NCBI GenBank assembly: GCA_964617995.1 | Contig: CAZTXD010000142.1 | Location: 1-9,171, forward strand | Direction of reading: 5' to 3' | DNA length: 9,171 nt | DNA from: CAZTXD01 sp964617995 | GTDB taxonomy: Bacteria; Actinomycetota; Acidimicrobiia; Spongiisociales; ZC4RG35 | Part shown: positions 7,028-9,171 of the stretch, piece by piece | How the letters are laid out: every line of letters starts with the position of its first letter | How positions within the stretch are numbered: the stretch's first letter is position 1 | Position numbers and translations under genes: made by a program | The notes under the pieces: model-generated | Seen by the model: only the letters and a program-made list of their open reading frames with translations | Database searches by the model: none | What the model was told of the DNA's origin: nothing

Positions 7028-7797
7028 GAGCCCATCCCGGAGCGGCGCCTAGCCACCAGCACGGCGGCCGTGGCAACACCCGCAACCGCCGCTGCCCCCA
7101 GAACGAACCCGACCGGTCCCGCGTCGTCGGGTGAGGACGATGCCTCCGGTGCGCCGCCGATGGTGGTGGACGTCGAAGACGGCGCGGTGGTGGTCGTAGG
7201 GGCCGTCGTGGTGGTGGGGCTCGTGGTGGTGGTCGTGATCGTCGTCGTGGTTGTCGGCTCGGGTTCGGCGGTGGTGGAGACCCGAGTGGTGGTCGTGGTG
7301 GTGGTGGTCGTCGTCGTGGTCGTCGTGGTCGTGGTGGTCGTGGTGGTGGTGGGGGCCGCCGGGACTGGGTGAGCCGGGGGTGCGGTGGTGCCGGAGGCGA
7401 AGGCCCAGCCTTCGACGTCGCCGGCGATGGCGGATCCGGCCCCGGTCTGGCTCAGCCGCCAGTCGCCGCCCAGCTCGGCGGTCCAGTACGACCAGAAGGC
7501 CGAGGCCGGAGGCACGTCGACGCAGTCCTCGGAGTCGGCGTCGGGACGGCCGTCTATGCGGCACACGAACGATGGGCTCTGCTGCACCCGGGCCACTTCG
7601 AACCCGGCGGCCGACAGCGCCTCGAACCCGGTCGTCGCTCCCACCGCGCACCCGGTGACGACTCCGCCCCCGAGGTCGCCGAAGTCGACGACCACGGTCA
7701 CCCCCTCTCCCGGCGGGCATGGCTCCGCCATAGCCGCTCCGGGCAGGGCCACGACGGCGGCTGCCAGGGCCATCGCTACCCATCTCGGCATGGTCAC
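7024..7797 (-). CDS. Secreted, membrane-anchored DUF4430 (transcobalamin C-terminal-like) protein
   Basis: This 257-residue protein starts at GTG 7797, with GGAG (7808-7805) 7 bases upstream; an ATG two codons on is less well spaced. Residues 1-24 are a signal peptide ending AMA. Residues 31-136 form a beta-rich domain. It has VTVVVDFG at 33-40, TGFEALSAAGFEV at 56-68, FVCRIDG at 77-83, DC at 91-92, FWSYWTA at 101-107 and GAGSAIAGDVEGWAF at 119-133. This succession matches DUF4430, the fold of the C-terminal domain of intrinsic factor and transcobalamin. Four cysteines (27, 50, 79, 92) could form two disulfides outside the cell. A threonine-rich stalk (150-212) follows, with 22 consecutive Thr at 150-171, then a membrane helix at about 229-249 and an RRR stop-transfer cluster. 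The protein would be tethered to the outer face of the membrane beside the ECF transporter encoded next. The domain call rests on motif pattern, and the ligand is not proven. Confidence 0.8.
   Translation of the reverse strand: MTMPRWVAMALAAAVVALPGAAMAEPCPPGEGVTVVVDFGDLGGGVVTGCAVGATTGFEALSAAGFEVARVQQSPSFVCRIDGRPDADSEDCVDVPPASAFWSYWTAELGGDWRLSQTGAGSAIAGDVEGWAFASGTTAPPAHPVPAAPTTTTTTTTTTTTTTTTTTTTTTRVSTTAEPEPTTTTTITTTTTSPTTTTAPTTTTAPSSTSTTIGGAPEASSSPDDAGPVGFVLGAAAVAGVATAAVLVARRRSGMGS
7285..7350. repeat. Trinucleotide (threonine-codon) repeat in the DUF4430 gene stalk
   Basis: Twenty-two consecutive ACN codons on the minus strand encode Thr150-171. The wider Thr-rich tract with I, S, P and A interruptions covers 7162-7350. 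The third bases alternate irregularly among ACC, ACG and one ACT, so the array is an imperfect rather than pure microsatellite. Extracellular Thr-rich stalks in actinobacteria are often O-mannosylated and extended. Read on the other strand the tract gives spurious valine- or aspartate-rich frames. Confidence 0.9.
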
Positions 7798-7822
7798 CGC
7801 TTCACTCCGCTCCTTCCGGCGA
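7798..7822 (-). promoter_or_regulatory. Intergenic spacer with ribosome-binding sites for the DUF4430 gene
   Basis: Only 25 bases separate the toroid gene stop from GTG 7797. On the minus strand they contain AAGGAG (7815-7810, 12 bases from GTG) and GGAG (7808-7805, 7 bases from GTG). The nearer site fits the GTG start better than the ATG at 7791. There is no room for a promoter or terminator, so the toroid gene and the four downstream genes are probably co-transcribed. Confidence 0.6.
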
Positions 7823-9025
7823 TCAGCCGGCCAGAGCCCGGTAGAGGAAGGCGGCCATCTGCCCGCGTGTGACGGGGTCTTNNNNNNNNNNNNNNNNNNN
7901 NNNNNNNNNNNNNNNNNNNNNNNNNNNNNNNNNNNNNNNNNNNNNNNNNNNNNNNNNNNNNNNNNNNNNNNNNNNNNNNNNGGGGCAGAAGGAGTCGCCG
8001 GCGGGGTCGCAGCCGCGGGTGACGCCGCCGTCGGCCAACCAGTCGATCTCGCGGGCGAACGCGTGGGACCAGGCGACGTCGGCGAACGGGTCGATCTCCA
8101 ATTCGTGGTAGGCAGGTCCGCCCAGCGCGAGCACCCCCTGGAGAGTCGCGAACCCGTTGGGCTCCTCGTCGGACGCCACGAACCGGATGCCTCCGGTGTC
8201 GGTCTGGAGGGACATCACGAAGTCCGCTGCCCGGTCGGCGGCCTCGATCTCGCCGGCGGCGCGCAGCGCCTGGCCGGCGAGGCCGGCGGTGTTGGTGTTG
8301 GGCTCTCCGAACGGGTTGGGCCACGACCCGTCTTCGTTCTGGGTCCCGACGAGGAAGGCTGCGCCGTCGGCTGCCGGGCCGGCGAGACCGGCGGCGAGGA
8401 GAGCCTGGAGAGCGAGGGCCGTGGAGTCGAGGTCTGCTTCTCCGGGAGCGAACGGGTTGGACCACGACCCGTCGGGGTTCTGCTCACCCACGAGCCACTC
8501 CCCGGCCGCCGGTGGGATCCCGGCGGATGTGGCGCCCAGTGCCAGCATCGCCAGGGAGTGGTTGAACACGTCGTCGGCGAACCTGCCGTCGGCACCGATG
8601 GCTGATCGCAGCTCTGCTTCCAGGTCGCGTCCCTCCACGAAGGCGGCCGGGTCCCCACGGTTGATCAACACGGCCAGGAGCACCTTGGCGAGGGCTCCGG
8701 TGCTGATGACTTCCGGCTCACCGATGTAGACGGCGGCGCCTTCGGCCAGCTCGGCCAGCGCCTGACGGCTGGAGCCCTGCTGGGAACCGGCGGAGGCGAG
8801 GGCGAAGAGGACGTCGGTGCGGGCGGCGGTCCGCCCGAAGAGGTCGAAGCTCGGCTCGGGTTCGTCGAGTTCGGCCGCGATCCAGGCTGCGGCTGCCGCC
8901 GCGGCGGCAGGCTGGTCCTCGGGAGCGGCCTGGGCATGGTCGGTGGCGACGGGCACGACCATCGTCAGCGAGACGATGAGGACGACGAGCCAGGCGAGGT
9001 TGGTGCGGATGCGGGGGGTGGTCAT
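7823..9025 (-). CDS. Secreted alpha/alpha-toroid (prenyltransferase/squalene-cyclase-like) protein with SLH anchor; interrupted by assembly gap
   Basis: The protein is about 400 residues if the 100-N gap is taken literally. A signal peptide occupies residues 1-33 or 34, ending in AQA. Residues 40-305 form helical repeats of the prenyltransferase/squalene-oxidase toroid class. DGRF (146-149), QNPDGSW (182-188), QNEDGSW (229-235) and QTDTGG (274-279) each recur about 40-47 residues apart. Each is followed by an alanine/leucine-rich helix such as DSTALALQALLAAG. There is no DXDD or metal-site motif of a working cyclase or prenyltransferase, and the protein is exported, so a binding role fits better than catalysis. 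Residues 313-348 begin an S-layer-homology unit (FADVAWSHAFAREIDWL, then GGVTRGC and FCP). After the gap it resumes with DPVTRGQMAAFLYRAL to the end. SLH units bind secondary wall polymers. It is the first gene of the ECF operon, with AGGAAGG 11 bases before ATG 9025. Its partner is probably the DUF4430 protein. Confidence 0.85.
   Translation of the reverse strand: MTTPRIRTNLAWLVVLIVSLTMVVPVATDHAQAAPEDQPAAAAAAAAWIAAELDEPEPSFDLFGRTAARTDVLFALASAGSQQGSSRQALAELAEGAAVYIGEPEVISTGALAKVLLAVLINRGDPAAFVEGRDLEAELRSAIGADGRFADDVFNHSLAMLALGATSAGIPPAAGEWLVGEQNPDGSWSNPFAPGEADLDSTALALQALLAAGLAGPAADGAAFLVGTQNEDGSWPNPFGEPNTNTAGLAGQALRAAGEIEAADRAADFVMSLQTDTGGIRFVASDEEPNGFATLQGVLALGGPAYHELEIDPFADVAWSHAFAREIDWLADGGVTRGCDPAGDSFCPXXXXXXXXXXXXXXXXXXXXXXXXXXXXXXXXXXDPVTRGQMAAFLYRALAG
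7882..7981. other. Assembly gap (100 N)
   Basis: There are exactly 100 ambiguous bases, the conventional size for a gap of unknown length. It lies inside the SLH region of the toroid protein, between FCP and DPVTRGQMAAF. In single SLH units of this kind these motifs are nearly adjacent. The true gap is therefore either a few bases or one or more whole extra SLH repeats that did not assemble. The reading frame across it is not established. Confidence 0.97.
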
Positions 9026-9171
9026 GTCGATTCGATCCTTCCTCTCGTGGTCTGGTTGCGAACCCAGTGACGGAGGAAGGCCGATCGACCCCGGGGGAAG
9101 ATGTCGGGCGCTTCGCGTCCCGGGCTCCGCCCGTAGACCTCGACGGGTTCTCTGGAGCCGCGGCCTCTGCT
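9026..9171 (-). promoter_or_regulatory. Structured 5' leader of the toroid/ECF operon
   Basis: These 146 bases hold no plausible gene. Read on the minus strand, AGGAAGG (9043-9037) is the ribosome-binding site for ATG 9025, with an 11-base spacer. The same bases lie in an 8-bp stem: 9080-9073 (CCTTCCTC) pairs perfectly with 9044-9037 (GAGGAAGG). The 28-base loop holds a smaller hairpin at 9067-9052, CTGG(g)TT-CGC-AACCAG. Further upstream are overlapping alternative hairpins at 9122-9105, 9133-9121 and 9147-9130. Mutually exclusive stems and a hidden ribosome-binding site suggest translational or riboswitch-like control, or simply GC-rich folding. No B12-box or other riboswitch consensus is recognisable, and the upstream part may be cut by the window edge. 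No convincing -10/-35 promoter pair is visible. Confidence 0.45.

Noticed and set aside
5919..7085. N-terminal extension of the ATPase to 922 residues
   Set aside because: The extra part is Arg/Pro/Gly-rich and overlaps the T-component gene in another frame. The ABC domain begins at 5918 with an ATGA overlap.
7285..7350. CRISPR-like or minisatellite array
   Set aside because: The periodicity is 3 bases within a coding frame. There are no repeat-spacer units.
6938..7372. Plus-strand frame ending in long valine runs
   Set aside because: It is simply the complement of the threonine-codon array of the DUF4430 gene.
7385..8605. Plus-strand frame spanning the assembly gap
   Set aside because: It is an antisense shadow of the toroid and DUF4430 genes, held open only by high GC and unknown bases.
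9026..9171. Cobalamin riboswitch in the operon leader
   Set aside because: I looked because of the predicted B12 role. Fragments such as CACTGG followed by GGAAGG on the minus strand, and TAGACCTC on the plus strand, are faintly similar to conserved boxes. No B12-box in the right order and strand is present, so a known riboswitch is not supported.

Overview
The window is high-GC, gene-dense DNA that looks like a free-living, Gram-positive actinobacterium. The best guess is the class Acidimicrobiia or a close relative. Pointers to this are an F420-type luciferase-like oxidoreductase, the long ACT-containing (mycobacterial-type) SerA, an actinobacterial ECF transporter with a fused double ATPase, and an S-layer-homology unit with the motif VTRGQMAAFL that I associate with that class. 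A run of exactly 100 N (7882-7981) looks like a conventional scaffold gap, so this is probably a draft or metagenome-derived assembly.

Layout. Positions 1-50 are a perfect inverted repeat. It is followed by a plus-strand luciferase-like (F420-type) oxidoreductase (82-1062), which converges on a minus-strand acyl-CoA thioesterase-like double-hotdog protein (1869-1090). A 67-bp divergent spacer (1870-1936) separates that gene from plus-strand serA (1937-3517), the first enzyme of the phosphorylated serine pathway. serA ends tail-to-tail with a five-gene minus-strand operon and overlaps its last gene by 19 bp.

The operon runs from 9025 down to 3499. In transcription order it encodes: (1) a secreted prenyltransferase/squalene-cyclase-type alpha/alpha-toroid protein with a C-terminal SLH wall-anchoring unit, interrupted by the gap; (2) a secreted DUF4430 protein (transcobalamin C-terminal-domain-like) on a threonine-rich stalk with a C-terminal membrane anchor; (3) an ECF transporter T component; (4) a fused double ECF ATPase; (5) an ECF S component. 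The last four genes are joined by 4-nt stop/start overlaps (GTGA, ATGA, GTGA).

Main hypothesis. Animal intrinsic factor and transcobalamin consist of an alpha/alpha toroid followed by a DUF4430-like beta domain, with cobalamin held between them. This operon encodes the same two folds as separate, differently anchored surface proteins beside a complete ECF vitamin importer. I infer a split, bacterial transcobalamin-like capture system feeding an ECF transporter, with a corrinoid as the most likely substrate. The fold calls and the operon are well supported. The substrate is inference. The operon leader (9026-9171) is rich in potential hairpins, one of which would hide the ribosome-binding site of the first gene. 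I could not match it to a cobalamin riboswitch.
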